This document shows positions 46,932 to 56,449 of a stretch of DNA of 61,613 nucleotides, piece by piece; position 1 is the stretch's first letter, and every line of letters starts with the position of its first letter. The notes below the pieces were generated by a model. The model did not search any database, was not told the DNA's origin, and saw nothing but the letters and a program-made list of their open reading frames with translations. The translations under genes and the position numbers were made by a program. Where the stretch lies: positions 1 through 61,613 of the forward strand of contig JSZA02000025.1 in assembly GCA_000785145.2 (NCBI GenBank). Reading direction: 5' to 3'. This DNA comes from Candidatus Thiomargarita nelsonii (GTDB lineage: Bacteria; Pseudomonadota; Gammaproteobacteria; Beggiatoales; Beggiatoaceae).

Positions 46932-49900
46932 ATGCAACAAAAAATATGGATATTCAGTCTTGCCCTCTGGGGGGCAATCGCACTGGCTCAGCAGCCAGAA
47001 GTCTTTGTACAATCAGGACATTTTTCTTATGTGAACGCTGTCGCTTTCTCCCCAGATGGCAAATTCGCCTTATCGGGCTCTTCTGATCACCGGCTCAAAC
47101 TTTGGGACGTTTCAACGGGGCGCGAAATTCGCACCTTTGAGGGACATGCGTCTTCTGTGAACGCCGTCGCGTTTTCCCCCGATGGCAAATTCGTCTTGTC
47201 GGGAGATTCTCATCATTTAATAAAATTATGGGACATTTCAACGGGGCGTGAAATTCGCACCTTTGACGGACATACTTCTTCTGTCACCGCCCTGGCATTC
47301 TCCCACAATGGCGAACTCGTCTTGTCGGGTTCTTATGATCGGACACTGAAATTGTGGGAAGTGTCAACGGGGCGCGAAATTCAAACCTTTGAGGGACATG
47401 GCGCATCTATCACAGCGCTGGCGTTCTCTCCCAATAGCCAATTTGCCTTATCCGCTTCTTTTGATGAGACTGTGAAATTGTGGGAAGTTTCAACGGGGCA
47501 GGAGATTTGGACTTTTGAGGAGCATACAGATGCCGTCACCGCTGTGGCGTTTTCTCCAGATGGTAATCTCGTTTTATCGGGTTCGGCTGATCAGACTGTC
47601 AAACTATGGAACGTTTCAACAGGGCATGAAATTCGGACATTTGAACATACTTCTTTTATTACCGCTGTTGCCTTTTCTCTCGATGGAGAATTCGCCTTAT
47701 CCGCTTCTTCTAATAACCTCGTCAAAGCGCTTTCAATTGGGGAGGAAGTTAAAAGATGGAAAGGTAATAACTTTTGGGGCAATGGTGTCGCGTTTTCTCC
47801 CGATGGAAAATTCGTTTTGTCAGGTACACACCGGCTCCAATTGTGGGACATTTCAAGTGGGCGCGGGATTCGATTTTTTGAGGGTCATTCGTATTCTGTG
47901 AATAGCGTGGCGTTTTCTCCTGATGGGCAATTGGCTTTGTCGGGCAGTGAGACGCTTCAATTGTGGCATGTTTCAACCGGGCGCGAAATTCGCCGCTTTG
48001 AAGGACATCGTTCTGAGATCAACAGCGTGGCATTTTCTCCTGATGGCCAATTCGTTTTGTCAGGCTCAAAGACAGTAAAATTGTGGAACCTGTCAACGGG
48101 GAAGGTTATTCGGACATATCAGGGACATGCCGCATCTATCAGTGCCGTCGCTTTTTCTCCCGATGGCAAATTCATTTTGTCAGGCTCAAAGGATAAGACG
48201 CTTAAATTGTGGGACGTTTCAAGCAGGCGCGAGATTCAAAATTTTGAGGGACATGCGTCTTGGGTAAACGCCGTCGCCTTTTCTCCTGATGGCAAACTTG
48301 CTTTGTCGGCTTCAAAGGATGAAACGCTAAAATTGTGGGACGTTTCAACGGGGGACGAGATTAGAGCATTTGAGGAACATGCCTTTTCTGTCACCGCCGT
48401 CGCCTTTTCTCCCGATGGCAAATTCGCTTTGTCAGGCTCAAAGGATAAGACACTAAAATTGTGGGACGTTTCAAGCGGGCGTGCCATTCGGACATATCAG
48501 GGACATACCGCTTCTGTTAACGCTGTCGCCTTTTCTCTCGATGGCAATTTCATTTTGTCGGGTTCAAAGGATGAGACGCTGAAATTGTGGGACGTTTCAA
48601 CGGGGCGGGAGATTAGAACATTTAAGGGACATGGTGCTTGGGTTAAAGCGGTCGCGTTTTCTCCCGATGGTATGCTCGCTTTGTCGGGCAGTTTGGATGG
48701 CAGTACACGCTTATGGCATGTCCAAAATGGCGAAGAAATTGCCCGTTTGTTGGCTTTTAAAAATGGCGAATGGGCAACCCTGAGCCCCCAAGGTTATTAT
48801 GTGGCTTCGACGGGGGGGGAAAAATATATTAATGTGAGTCTTGGTACTCAAGTCAGCACTGTTGAGCGATATCGCGCCCAATTCAATCGCCCTAAGTTGC
48901 TTCGAGTCATTTTGCAATCCTGTCAGATTGATACCAGCCCTCCGCTTGTCCTAGATGGCGGTGTCACTGATCGGTTTGTCATTAACACGACGACATATAC
49001 GCTACGCGGACAAGCCATTGATAATTCAGGTGTAGCGCAAATCACAGTCAATGGGCAAGTGGCAAACCTTAATAAACAAGGCTATTTTTCGGTTGAATTG
49101 CCTTTGCAAATCGGAAAAAATCCCGTTGAAATCATCGCAACGGATATTTTTAATAATCGCACGCACAAAAAATTGATTTTGATTCGTCAAGATATTACGC
49201 CGCCGCGTCTGCTTGGCATTGAAGATAAGATTGTTGTCAAAAATACGACGACATACTTTTTGCAGGCTCAAGTCATTGACGATACAGAAGTGGCATCCCT
49301 CAGCATCAACGGGGAAAATGTGCCCCTAGACAAAAAAGGACATTTTTCGGTTGAGTTGCCCGTGCAAATCGGAGAAAATCTGGTTGAAATCACTGCGATG
49401 GATATTTTCAATAATCGCCTCAGCAAAAATATTTTGCTCATTCGTCAAGATATTAATCCACCGCGCTTGCTTGGCATTGAAGATAAGATTGTCGTCATGA
49501 ATACGACTACTTATGCTTTGCGTGGACAAGTCACTGACGAAATGCGTGTGGCATCGGTCATCATCAACGGGCAAGTAGTAGAGTTAGATAAACAAGGACA
49601 TTTTTCTTATCAGGTGACGTTGCCAATAGGCAGAAAAAAACGCCTTCGTATTATAGCGACGGATATTGATAATAACCGCGCTAATAAAGAGGTTACTTTG
49701 GAACATCGCTGCACGCTTGAGGGTGACGGGCTCAGCCCTGAAGAGTTTGAGATGATGGTCCGTGATAAAGTCAAAATTGCCTTTGAAGGGCAAGCGATTT
49801 TAGTCTCCAAAGACATCAGCCCGTCTTGTTTGCCCCAAGCGGTATTTTTAGATTTGAGCCATTTAGAGTTGAGCACTTTACCGGATTGGTTGGCTCAGTT

Positions 49901-50507
49901 TACGCAATTACGCAAATTGGATATTTCCTATAATAAACTCAGCCCAGAGGAATTATCGGCACCGTTACGCAATTTGAGCGTTTTGGAAGATTTAGATCTG
50001 TCTCACAATCCTTTATTTACCGAATTTTGTTGGATGATGGTTTGGTGTGAGATAAAACCTATAATGCCACCGATTTGGCAACATTTAAGGCGTTTGCGCG
50101 TATTAAATTTGTCTCACACCGGCGGCGATGCTGAGAATTATGGCGATTTGTCCCAGCATTTATCTCAACTTGATCTCAGTCATAATCGTTTATCGAATGT
50201 AGCGAGTCTGAATTTGGATCAATTCAAGGAACTACGCCGTTTATACTTGAGCCATAACCGATTAAAAGAGATAGATTTTGCTGAATTGAGTCCCCGTTTA
50301 GAGACTTTGGATTTGTCGCATAATAAACTTGGATCTATGACTTTTGCGCCTTTACCGTATTTATCTCAGTTAGATTTAAAAGCGAATGATGAGGTTTCTT
50401 TTGATGTAGAATTTGGGGCGCCGTTTACGTTGCCAGCATTAAGCGAGATAGAATTTGATGATGCTGTGAGGATGCCAGAGGGCTTGAGCAAGAAGTTGGA
50501 TAAGTAA
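46932..50507 (+). CDS. Secreted WD40 (14 repeats) / Ig-like / leucine-rich-repeat protein
   Basis: A 1191-residue protein, GAGGA 9 bases upstream of ATG. A signal peptide (MQQKIWIFSLALWGAIALA) is followed by 14 WD40 units (~25-615), each with VAFSPDGKF and KLWDVSTG; this number fits two seven-blade propellers. A short region (ATLSPQGYYVAS) leads to three ~85-residue beta-sandwich modules (~680-935) with TTTYTLRGQ, NGQV and VEIIATDIFNN, resembling bacterial Ig-like repeats. The C-terminal ~230 residues are LRRs (LRKLDISYNKL, LETLDLSHNKL). It looks like a periplasmic or surface scaffold. No caspase or kinase domain is seen. Blades 6 and 7 are the most diverged. Confidence 0.92.
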   Translation: MQQKIWIFSLALWGAIALAQQPEVFVQSGHFSYVNAVAFSPDGKFALSGSSDHRLKLWDVSTGREIRTFEGHASSVNAVAFSPDGKFVLSGDSHHLIKLWDISTGREIRTFDGHTSSVTALAFSHNGELVLSGSYDRTLKLWEVSTGREIQTFEGHGASITALAFSPNSQFALSASFDETVKLWEVSTGQEIWTFEEHTDAVTAVAFSPDGNLVLSGSADQTVKLWNVSTGHEIRTFEHTSFITAVAFSLDGEFALSASSNNLVKALSIGEEVKRWKGNNFWGNGVAFSPDGKFVLSGTHRLQLWDISSGRGIRFFEGHSYSVNSVAFSPDGQLALSGSETLQLWHVSTGREIRRFEGHRSEINSVAFSPDGQFVLSGSKTVKLWNLSTGKVIRTYQGHAASISAVAFSPDGKFILSGSKDKTLKLWDVSSRREIQNFEGHASWVNAVAFSPDGKLALSASKDETLKLWDVSTGDEIRAFEEHAFSVTAVAFSPDGKFALSGSKDKTLKLWDVSSGRAIRTYQGHTASVNAVAFSLDGNFILSGSKDETLKLWDVSTGREIRTFKGHGAWVKAVAFSPDGMLALSGSLDGSTRLWHVQNGEEIARLLAFKNGEWATLSPQGYYVASTGGEKYINVSLGTQVSTVERYRAQFNRPKLLRVILQSCQIDTSPPLVLDGGVTDRFVINTTTYTLRGQAIDNSGVAQITVNGQVANLNKQGYFSVELPLQIGKNPVEIIATDIFNNRTHKKLILIRQDITPPRLLGIEDKIVVKNTTTYFLQAQVIDDTEVASLSINGENVPLDKKGHFSVELPVQIGENLVEITAMDIFNNRLSKNILLIRQDINPPRLLGIEDKIVVMNTTTYALRGQVTDEMRVASVIINGQVVELDKQGHFSYQVTLPIGRKKRLRIIATDIDNNRANKEVTLEHRCTLEGDGLSPEEFEMMVRDKVKIAFEGQAILVSKDISPSCLPQAVFLDLSHLELSTLPDWLAQFTQLRKLDISYNKLSPEELSAPLRNLSVLEDLDLSHNPLFTEFCWMMVWCEIKPIMPPIWQHLRRLRVLNLSHTGGDAENYGDLSQHLSQLDLSHNRLSNVASLNLDQFKELRRLYLSHNRLKEIDFAELSPRLETLDLSHNKLGSMTFAPLPYLSQLDLKANDEVSFDVEFGAPFTLPALSEIEFDDAVRMPEGLSKKLDK

Positions 50508-50694
50508 AAAAAATTAGCATCGCCCCATCATTATTCTAATTAAACATGGTTGCTCCTTTTCCTTTTTTGTAAGCTAATGTAAACAAATTGTGATTAGATA
50601 AATTCTATTACAAAAAAGCCTATTTCAGACATATACAGTTTACAACATTTTGTTTTAATACTCACCTGCTCAACTTCAAAATGGCGACAATCTT

Positions 50695-50819
50695 AGGCAA
50701 CTCGCAAATAATAATATATCAGTCAGGGCAACCATAAAGGATTGCCCCTACGGTAATCTTATGGTGTAGGGGCAATCCCTTGTGGTTGCCCTTGGTATAT
50801 TATTATTTGCGAGTTGCCT
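50695..50819. repeat. Nested palindrome between the WD40 and DUF2202 genes
   Basis: The outer arms AGGCAACTCGCAAATAATAA and TTATTATTTGCGAGTTGCCT enclose an inner inverted repeat GGGCAACC...GGATTGCCCCTAC / GTAGGGGCAATCC...GGTTGCCC (50727-50799). The remaining sequence 50508-50694 is AT-rich with no gene seen. Confidence 0.85.
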
Positions 50820-50839
50820 TATTATAAAGGATATTTATT

Positions 50840-51895
50840 ATGAAACATACTCAAAAAACCATCGGTATAGCCATCGCTATGATTTTGGCTTCATCTGCAT
50901 GGAGTGCACCAGCGCAGCAAAATAAACCTGTGCAAGGCACTCAAATCTCCGAAGCCGAGGCGGCTACACTCTCTTTTATGCGCGAAGAAGAAAAAATGGC
51001 AAGGGATGTTTACATCACCCTTTATGAAGTGTGGCAAACACCGATCTTTGCCAACATCTCAAGTGCTGAGCAACGACATATGGATCAAATTAAATCATTT
51101 CTTGATAGTTACAAGCTACCTGATCCAGCCCTTGAGGAGGTGGGTAAGTTTACTAATTCGGATATTCAGAGTTTATATGATAGCCTAGTTGAACGTGGTC
51201 GTACTTCACAGATTGAAGCCCAGCGCGTGGGTGCCCTAATTGAAGAGGTGGACATAGACGATTTGCAAAACGCTATTACTGAAACCAACAACCCGGCATT
51301 GGAGAGAATGTACACCAACCTGATGAATGGTTCTTACAACCATTTACGCGCTTTTGTGCGCCAGATTGAGTACTTAGGTTATATGTATGAGGCTCAGTAT
51401 TTACCTCAAGATGAAGTGGATGACATTCTCAATCCTGCCACTGTGAGTAGTGGTCTCGCCATCAATACGGCTAATTCGCAGTTTGTGGCGACCAATGCCC
51501 AATTTAAATCATCAATCAAGACCCAAACGGGTCTTTATAGCAATGGCACTATCTTCACTCAAAGCGATGAGATCACAATTACGGCGACTTTCCGACCTGA
51601 TACTGCCCATCTTGGACAAAATGCCGATTTATTGACAGTGGCAACGTTTACGCCAATGGGTGCCACGCAGCCATTGATGTTTATGCGTGATGAAACGGGC
51701 GATTGGCAAAATTGGGACGGTTATTTTAATACACTCACCGCCGTCCAAGTCCAACAAACATTACGCAATGCTCAAAACCTGAATGTGTATCAAGGAACCT
51801 TGCCAGCGGGAAGATTCCAAATTACGGTCGGCTATCGCTTGCAAGATGCTACAATAGTCTTTGATGGACAAGCTATTGATTTTTCTGTGGAATAA
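50840..51895 (+). CDS. Exported DUF2202 ferritin-like protein
   Basis: A 351-residue protein with AAAGGATAT upstream. The signal peptide (IGIAIAMILASSAWSA) is followed by a DUF2202 four-helix domain (~35-195): MREEEKMARDVY, SSAEQRHMDQI and NLMNGSYNHLRAFVRQIE, which supply Glu/His ligands for a di-metal site. Residues ~205-351 are a beta-rich domain I do not recognise (ATFRPDTAHLGQNADL, VTVGYRL-like). DUF2202 proteins are thought to be metal-binding; the function is not established. Confidence 0.85.
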   Translation: MKHTQKTIGIAIAMILASSAWSAPAQQNKPVQGTQISEAEAATLSFMREEEKMARDVYITLYEVWQTPIFANISSAEQRHMDQIKSFLDSYKLPDPALEEVGKFTNSDIQSLYDSLVERGRTSQIEAQRVGALIEEVDIDDLQNAITETNNPALERMYTNLMNGSYNHLRAFVRQIEYLGYMYEAQYLPQDEVDDILNPATVSSGLAINTANSQFVATNAQFKSSIKTQTGLYSNGTIFTQSDEITITATFRPDTAHLGQNADLLTVATFTPMGATQPLMFMRDETGDWQNWDGYFNTLTAVQVQQTLRNAQNLNVYQGTLPAGRFQITVGYRLQDATIVFDGQAIDFSVE

Positions 51896-51943
51896 AAATT
51901 ATCAACACAAGTAAGTAATGAACCATAAATTATCGGAGATTTT

Positions 51944-52010
51944 GGAGTCCAAAGCTTTAGCTTTGGACTGTTGTTTTTTTCTCACATCCAAAGCTAAAGC
52001 TTTGGATTCC
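51944..52010. repeat. Pair of family B palindromes
   Basis: GGAGTCCAAAGCTTTAGCTT...GGAC and ATCCAAAGCTAAAGCTTTGG plus ATTCC form a larger hairpin in the gap before the EF-hand gene. Flanking ACCATAAAT and TTATGGT add a short outer stem. Confidence 0.75.
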
Positions 52011-52055
52011 AAAAGACTGGAAAACTTATGGTTCAGTACTTAAAGGAGTAATACA

Positions 52056-52487
52056 ATGAACATTTTGAACAAAGTAATTTCACTAGGGCTAGTGCTCGCC
52101 TTTGGCATTGTGCCAATTACCGCGCAATCCGAAGAAATTCCAGCACGCGATAAAGACGCTAACAATCTCATCAGTGAAGAGGACAATAATGATGGACAAC
52201 AAGCCCAAATGCAAAAACGTCGCGGCATGGGGCAAGGTCGTGGCATGGGCAGGGGAAGAAATATGCCCATCTTCTCCGATTTTGACTTAAATGGAGATGG
52301 AAATATTGTCGAAAATGAATTTTATCAAGCACGAAACCAAAGGATAGCTGAACGAGCTAAACAAGGTTATCAAATGAGAAACCTTGGTAATGCACCTTCA
52401 TTTGCTGACCTTGATACCAATGGAAATGGAAAAATCAGCGCCGAAGAGTTCACGGCACATCAGATTCAGCATCGCCAGCAAAGATAG
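52056..52487 (+). CDS. Exported EF-hand protein
   Basis: A 143-residue protein with AAGGAG before the ATG. A signal peptide (VISLGLVLAFGIVPITAQS) is followed by a degenerate loop (RDKDANNLISEED, ~32) and two good EF-hand loops: DLNGDGNIVENEF (~75) and DTNGNGKISAEEF (~119). Between them is a Met/Gly/Arg-rich stretch (GMGQGRGMGRGRNM). A Ca2+-binding periplasmic protein; its partner may be the DUF2202 protein just upstream. Confidence 0.85.
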   Translation: MNILNKVISLGLVLAFGIVPITAQSEEIPARDKDANNLISEEDNNDGQQAQMQKRRGMGQGRGMGRGRNMPIFSDFDLNGDGNIVENEFYQARNQRIAERAKQGYQMRNLGNAPSFADLDTNGNGKISAEEFTAHQIQHRQQR

Positions 52488-52504
52488 CAATGTGTAGTAA
52501 ATTT

Positions 52505-52679
52505 AAAAATCCTATTTATTAATAATACCTCCGCCAATGTCAGAATTTGTTGTTTCGGGAATGAGGTACGATTTCCCGAAACTCTGAGATTATTTAGGTT
52601 TCGGGAAATCCGCTTCGCTCCATTCCCGAAACAATTATCGAATTGGCGAAGCTATTGTCTTAAAGAAATAGGATTTTTA
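52505..52679. repeat. AAATCCTA element filled by two family C repeats
   Basis: The outer arms AAAAATCCTATTTA (52505) and AAATAGGATTTTT (to 52679) enclose CGCCAAT...ATTGGCG arms. Inside these are GTTTCGGGAATGAGGTACGA...CCCGAAAC and GTTTCGGGAAATCCGCTTCG...CCCGAAACAA. A three-layer nest of repeats between convergent genes. Confidence 0.8.
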
Positions 52680-52694
52680 GATTGCCACTGATAT

Positions 52695-53903
52695 TCAATT
52701 ATCAAACTGCTGTAAATCACTCAGTTTTAATACCCGCTTTGCTTGGTAGGCAGTGGCGCGATAATAGACATTAATGGCATCAATAGAAGGCTCTAAATCC
52801 ACCAATTCGGCAAAACCTTGGGATAAAAGCTGTGCCTCTTCGATAGACGGCACGATTGTTAAAGGTAAATCAATATCTACCGTCAGTTTACCCGATAAAT
52901 AATGCAAAGTGATTTGCTCAATCGCACCGGCTGCCTTTAAAGATTGCCAATGTTGCTGCAAACGCCCCGTAATCTCATCGCGGAATGGCAAATTTGAAGT
53001 CGTTCGGGCCATTTCATCGTTTTCAAACTCAGCATGCACCAACACATCAGTAATTTCTCCCATTTCAGCCATCAAACGTGTACGCACGGCTTCACAAATT
53101 TTATGCCCCTCCGAGATACTGATACGGGGATCAACTACAATATGCATATCCACTAAAACATTGATTCCCATCTTGCGGGTGCGTAACTGATGCAAAGCAC
53201 GAATACCCTCAACAGATAGAATAATTTCTTTAATTTCAATCAATTGTTCTTTTTCTAATCCCCGGTCCACCAACTCATTAATACCGGGCAAGATCAACGA
53301 AAAGCCAACATAGCCGATCATGAAACTAATACCAATCGTGGCGACAGCGTCCAACCAGAGGAAACCCATCATACTCCCAGCCACCCCAAAAAACACGATG
53401 ACTGAAGAAATCGCATCACTACGATGATGCCACGCATTGGCACGTAACATGGGTGAGTGTACCCGGTTAGCGACATATATAGTGTAATGGTATATCGCTT
53501 CTTTGATGACAATGGACAAGATGACCGCCGCGAGGCTGATAGCAGTGGGCCGTAATAACAATTCTGCTTCAAATAAACGCCTTTGGGCATCTATCAATAA
53601 CCCCCCTGCCATCAATAACAGTAAACCACCACCCGCTATAGTCGCTAGCGTTTCAATGCGACCATGTCCATAAGGATGTTCGAGATCGGGTGGTTGCGTA
53701 CTATATTTAGCGGCAACCAAGGTTATCGCACCGACGAGTAAATCTGACAAAGAATGCAGTCCGTCGGCAATCAAAGCTTGCGACTGTCCTACGATACCAA
53801 ATACTATTTTGATAATAGTCAACAGAATATTGATCGTGATAGCCAAGAAGGTGACATTGCGTATGGCAATATAACGTATTTCCTGTGAAGATTCTTTAAA
53901 CAT
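52695..53903 (-). CDS. Cation diffusion facilitator (CDF) transporter
   Basis: A 402-residue inner-membrane protein with six spans. The metal site residues are in DGLHSLSDLL (~42), HPYGHGRIE (~76) and ANAWHHRSDA (~154). The cytoplasmic ferredoxin-like domain (~210-290) is followed by an extra ~110-residue C-terminal domain seen in the MamB/FieF-like branch. It exports divalent metal (Zn, Fe or Mn) in exchange for protons. It is convergent with the EF-hand gene. Confidence 0.92.
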   Translation of the reverse strand: MFKESSQEIRYIAIRNVTFLAITINILLTIIKIVFGIVGQSQALIADGLHSLSDLLVGAITLVAAKYSTQPPDLEHPYGHGRIETLATIAGGGLLLLMAGGLLIDAQRRLFEAELLLRPTAISLAAVILSIVIKEAIYHYTIYVANRVHSPMLRANAWHHRSDAISSVIVFFGVAGSMMGFLWLDAVATIGISFMIGYVGFSLILPGINELVDRGLEKEQLIEIKEIILSVEGIRALHQLRTRKMGINVLVDMHIVVDPRISISEGHKICEAVRTRLMAEMGEITDVLVHAEFENDEMARTTSNLPFRDEITGRLQQHWQSLKAAGAIEQITLHYLSGKLTVDIDLPLTIVPSIEEAQLLSQGFAELVDLEPSIDAINVYYRATAYQAKRVLKLSDLQQFDN

Positions 53904-53971
53904 GTCGAGTGTCTATCCAACCGCTCCGTTGTTTAGCGGAATAAACGGATTTAAAAACAAGAGGTGTAATA

Positions 53972-54322
53972 TTAACGATATGAATTTATTATTAATTTTC
54001 TATAAGAAAATATAAAAATCGATATCCACACAAAAGATCGCAGACTCATTGCAGCAACGGTACGAGTTTCATATTCACCGCCTTTAAATATGTGTAATCC
54101 AAAAAAAGCAAAAGCGATGAGAGTTGCTATAACAATTAAAAGGGATAACCAAACAGCCCAACGTTGGCGCAACCAAATACCGGCTCCCGCAACCAAATAA
54201 ACAAATCCTGCTATAAAGTTAAACCAAACCACGAATAGAACATAATTACCTGCGGCTTTCTGATATGAACTGCCTCCAAATAAAACCTGTCCGCCAGATT
54301 TTATAGTCAGTCCAGTATCCAA
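53972..54322 (-). CDS. Small membrane protein of unknown function
   Basis: A 116-residue protein with three or four membrane spans (YVLFVVWFNFIAGFVYLVAG, WAVWLSLLIVIATLIAFAFF, MSLRSFVWISIFIFSYR). The GIWLRQRWAVWL and YETRTVAAMSLR segments are conserved in proteobacterial relatives that I recall near cytochrome genes. The start is uncertain (TTG in the longest frame). It sits 52 bases after the cytochrome gene on the same strand, so likely co-expressed. Confidence 0.7.
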   Translation of the reverse strand: MDTGLTIKSGGQVLFGGSSYQKAAGNYVLFVVWFNFIAGFVYLVAGAGIWLRQRWAVWLSLLIVIATLIAFAFFGLHIFKGGEYETRTVAAMSLRSFVWISIFIFSYRKLIINSYR

Positions 54323-54374
54323 ATAACAATGGACTTGTCTGAATTGATTAGTGACATAATATCTCCGTTAGATC

Positions 54375-55112
54375 CTAATCGGCATCAACCGGTTTGTTAG
54401 GAAAAACCTTCCGCCCCGTAAACATTGCCGAAATTAAGCCGCTCCTTTCTCTCACCTCAGTGACGACAATCGCGCCCACATGCAAGATGATAGCAATCAG
54501 GAGCAGATAAAAACTGTATAAATGTATGGTAATAAATGGCTTACGGAATGCTCGCATTTGGGCATAACGATCCTCGTTAACGTTTTCCTTAGAATAAGGC
54601 TTTATCAGATCGGTTTGCTTGGCATCCTCGGCAACCCATTGCTTAATCGTTTGACCAAACGGAGGGAAATAAATATCTGTCCCCGCCAGCACTAGCCCGG
54701 TGATCGCCTGTGTTATCAGCAGTACCAGTAGCAGCGTAATCATCAATTTGGCCATTGGATTATGGCCTTGATAATACTGAATGTTACCACTACGAAAACC
54801 GGCTTTGTATTCACGCAGCGCGGTTAAAAATCCTTTACCCCCGGGCAGGATAGCTTTCCAACGGGCATACTGATTACCCACAAATGCCCAAATAATACGC
54901 CACACGAGATTCAAGCAAAACACGTAACCTATATAGACATGAATCGTTTTCAGCCATATTTTGCCATCCGTGCTAACGCCAAGCTCTTTGGCGTATAAAA
55001 TCACTAAGCCCACCCCGATAAGACCCATAATCGTCAGGACATTAATCCAGTGAAACCAGCGGGTGGTACGATCCCAAACGGGATATTCTTTAAGAGTGTC
55101 TGTCGGGTTCAT
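54375..55112 (-). CDS. Cytochrome b561-family membrane protein
   Basis: A 245-residue protein from ATG 55112, with AAAGGAA upstream; the longer frame is unlikely. Four to five spans. WDRTTRWFHWINV gives the first heme His pair, KTIHVYIGYVF the second, and ITIHLYSFYLLLIAIILHVG the last, together ligating two b-type hemes. It resembles the b-type subunit of Ni,Fe-hydrogenases and PepSY/cytochrome-linked proteins. Divergent from the broken two-component genes, which in relatives often regulate such cytochromes. Confidence 0.88.
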   Translation of the reverse strand: MNPTDTLKEYPVWDRTTRWFHWINVLTIMGLIGVGLVILYAKELGVSTDGKIWLKTIHVYIGYVFCLNLVWRIIWAFVGNQYARWKAILPGGKGFLTALREYKAGFRSGNIQYYQGHNPMAKLMITLLLVLLITQAITGLVLAGTDIYFPPFGQTIKQWVAEDAKQTDLIKPYSKENVNEDRYAQMRAFRKPFITIHLYSFYLLLIAIILHVGAIVVTEVRERSGLISAMFTGRKVFPNKPVDAD

Positions 55113-55143
55113 TTTCTTTATTCCTTTTGAAAACCAGTTAGAC

Positions 55144-56400
55144 GTGTATATTGAATATGGCAACATGCGTCTTGATCCCGCCGCGCATACGTTGACACAA
55201 GAGGGACACTCGGTCATTTTGTCATCGCGTGAATTTGCCATTTTACAAACCTTGTTGGAAAACGTTATTATTGTTAAGCGTCATCTGTAGCGTGTGGGGC
55301 ATAGTCACTTGGCGAGTGTATATTGATACCCAACACGAAGTTGAAGAATTATTTGATGCCAATTTAGCCCAAAGCGCACGGGTACTATTTGGACTCTTAA
55401 AACATGAAATAGAAGAAGAAAAAGCCAAATGTAAAGAGGAGAAAGTCACGCTTGAAGAGCCTCTATTTAGCCACCGATATGAACATAAACTAGCCTTTTT
55501 AGTCCGTGCCAGTGATGGACATATCTTAATTCGTTCTGCCAGCACTCCTTTGTTTCCTCAACCTAGCCATAATTTGGTGTCGTTAAGCGATTATTGGGCA
55601 GAAGGCTATTTATGGCGCGTCTTTACTCTCCAAGCTGATCAATATATCGTGCAAACTGGCGAGCGATACGACATCCGCGATGAATTGATTAGTGAAATTA
55701 TGTCTAGCACACTCAGTATCTTGCTGATGGCTTTACCTTTATTAGCCCTTTTGATTTGGATTAGCGTTGGGCGCAGCTTCAAACCTTTACAACAAGTCGC
55801 CACTGAAATTGCCGCCCGTACTCCCGAGCAATTACAACAGCTATATTCAAATAAAATACCTTTATAAATCAATGTATTGGTTAATGCGCGGAATAGCCTA
55901 TTTACCCGTTTGGCTCATGCTTTTGAGAATGAACGGCGCTTTACCGCTGATGCCGCCCATGAATTACGCACCCCATTGGCGGGATTGAAAACGCAAGCTC
56001 AAGTAGCACAACGCGCTACGACTCCTCAACAACACCAACAAGCTTTGCCACCCAAACCATGCCCACTTCCCCCGTTGACTTGCATGAATTGGTTAGCCAA
56101 CTCAGACCCCACAAGCCTTGGAGGAATGCATAGATTTAGGTTTAGAAAAGACAGCAACAGCTTGTATCACGCTAGGCAATCAAGAGGCCCTGTATTTATA
56201 CTGGCTCCGGCATCCCACCCTCACAACGAGAACAGATTTTTGAACGTTTTTATCGGGGCGAAAATCAGAATATTCTGGGCAGTGGTTTAGGATTGTCGAT
56301 TGCTCAAAAGGTGGCTCAATTACACCAAGTAAAAATTCAGTTAAATGATGTGCCCAATGGTAGAGGTTTATGTGTACAGCTCGTAGTAGTCGCTTTAGCG
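55144..56400 (+). pseudogene. Decayed QseBC-like two-component system
   Basis: The fragment MRLDPAAHTLTQEGHSV...SREFAILQTLLEN is the DNA-binding domain of an OmpR/PhoB regulator, cut in its recognition region; the receiver domain is absent. It runs directly into the first membrane span of a sensor kinase (TLLLLSVICSVWG). The kinase keeps its periplasmic domain and HAMP (stop at 55867), an H-box in another frame (ADAAHELRTPLAGL, ~55950), and a G-box near the end ([13 protein letters not shown], ~56270). Several frameshifts and deletions make it non-functional. Confidence 0.85.
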
Positions 56401-56401
56401 A

Positions 56402-56449
56402 CTAGGTAGGCGATAAATCGCCTACTACGAACGAACAGACGGCTCGGAT
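56402..56449. repeat. Palindrome GTAGTAGTCGCTTTAGCGAC plus CGATAAATCG copy
   Basis: Two short palindromes (GTCGCTTTAGCGAC and GGCGATAAATCGCC) are enclosed by GTAGTAG...CTACTAC arms. It lies where the kinase remnant ends. Confidence 0.65.
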
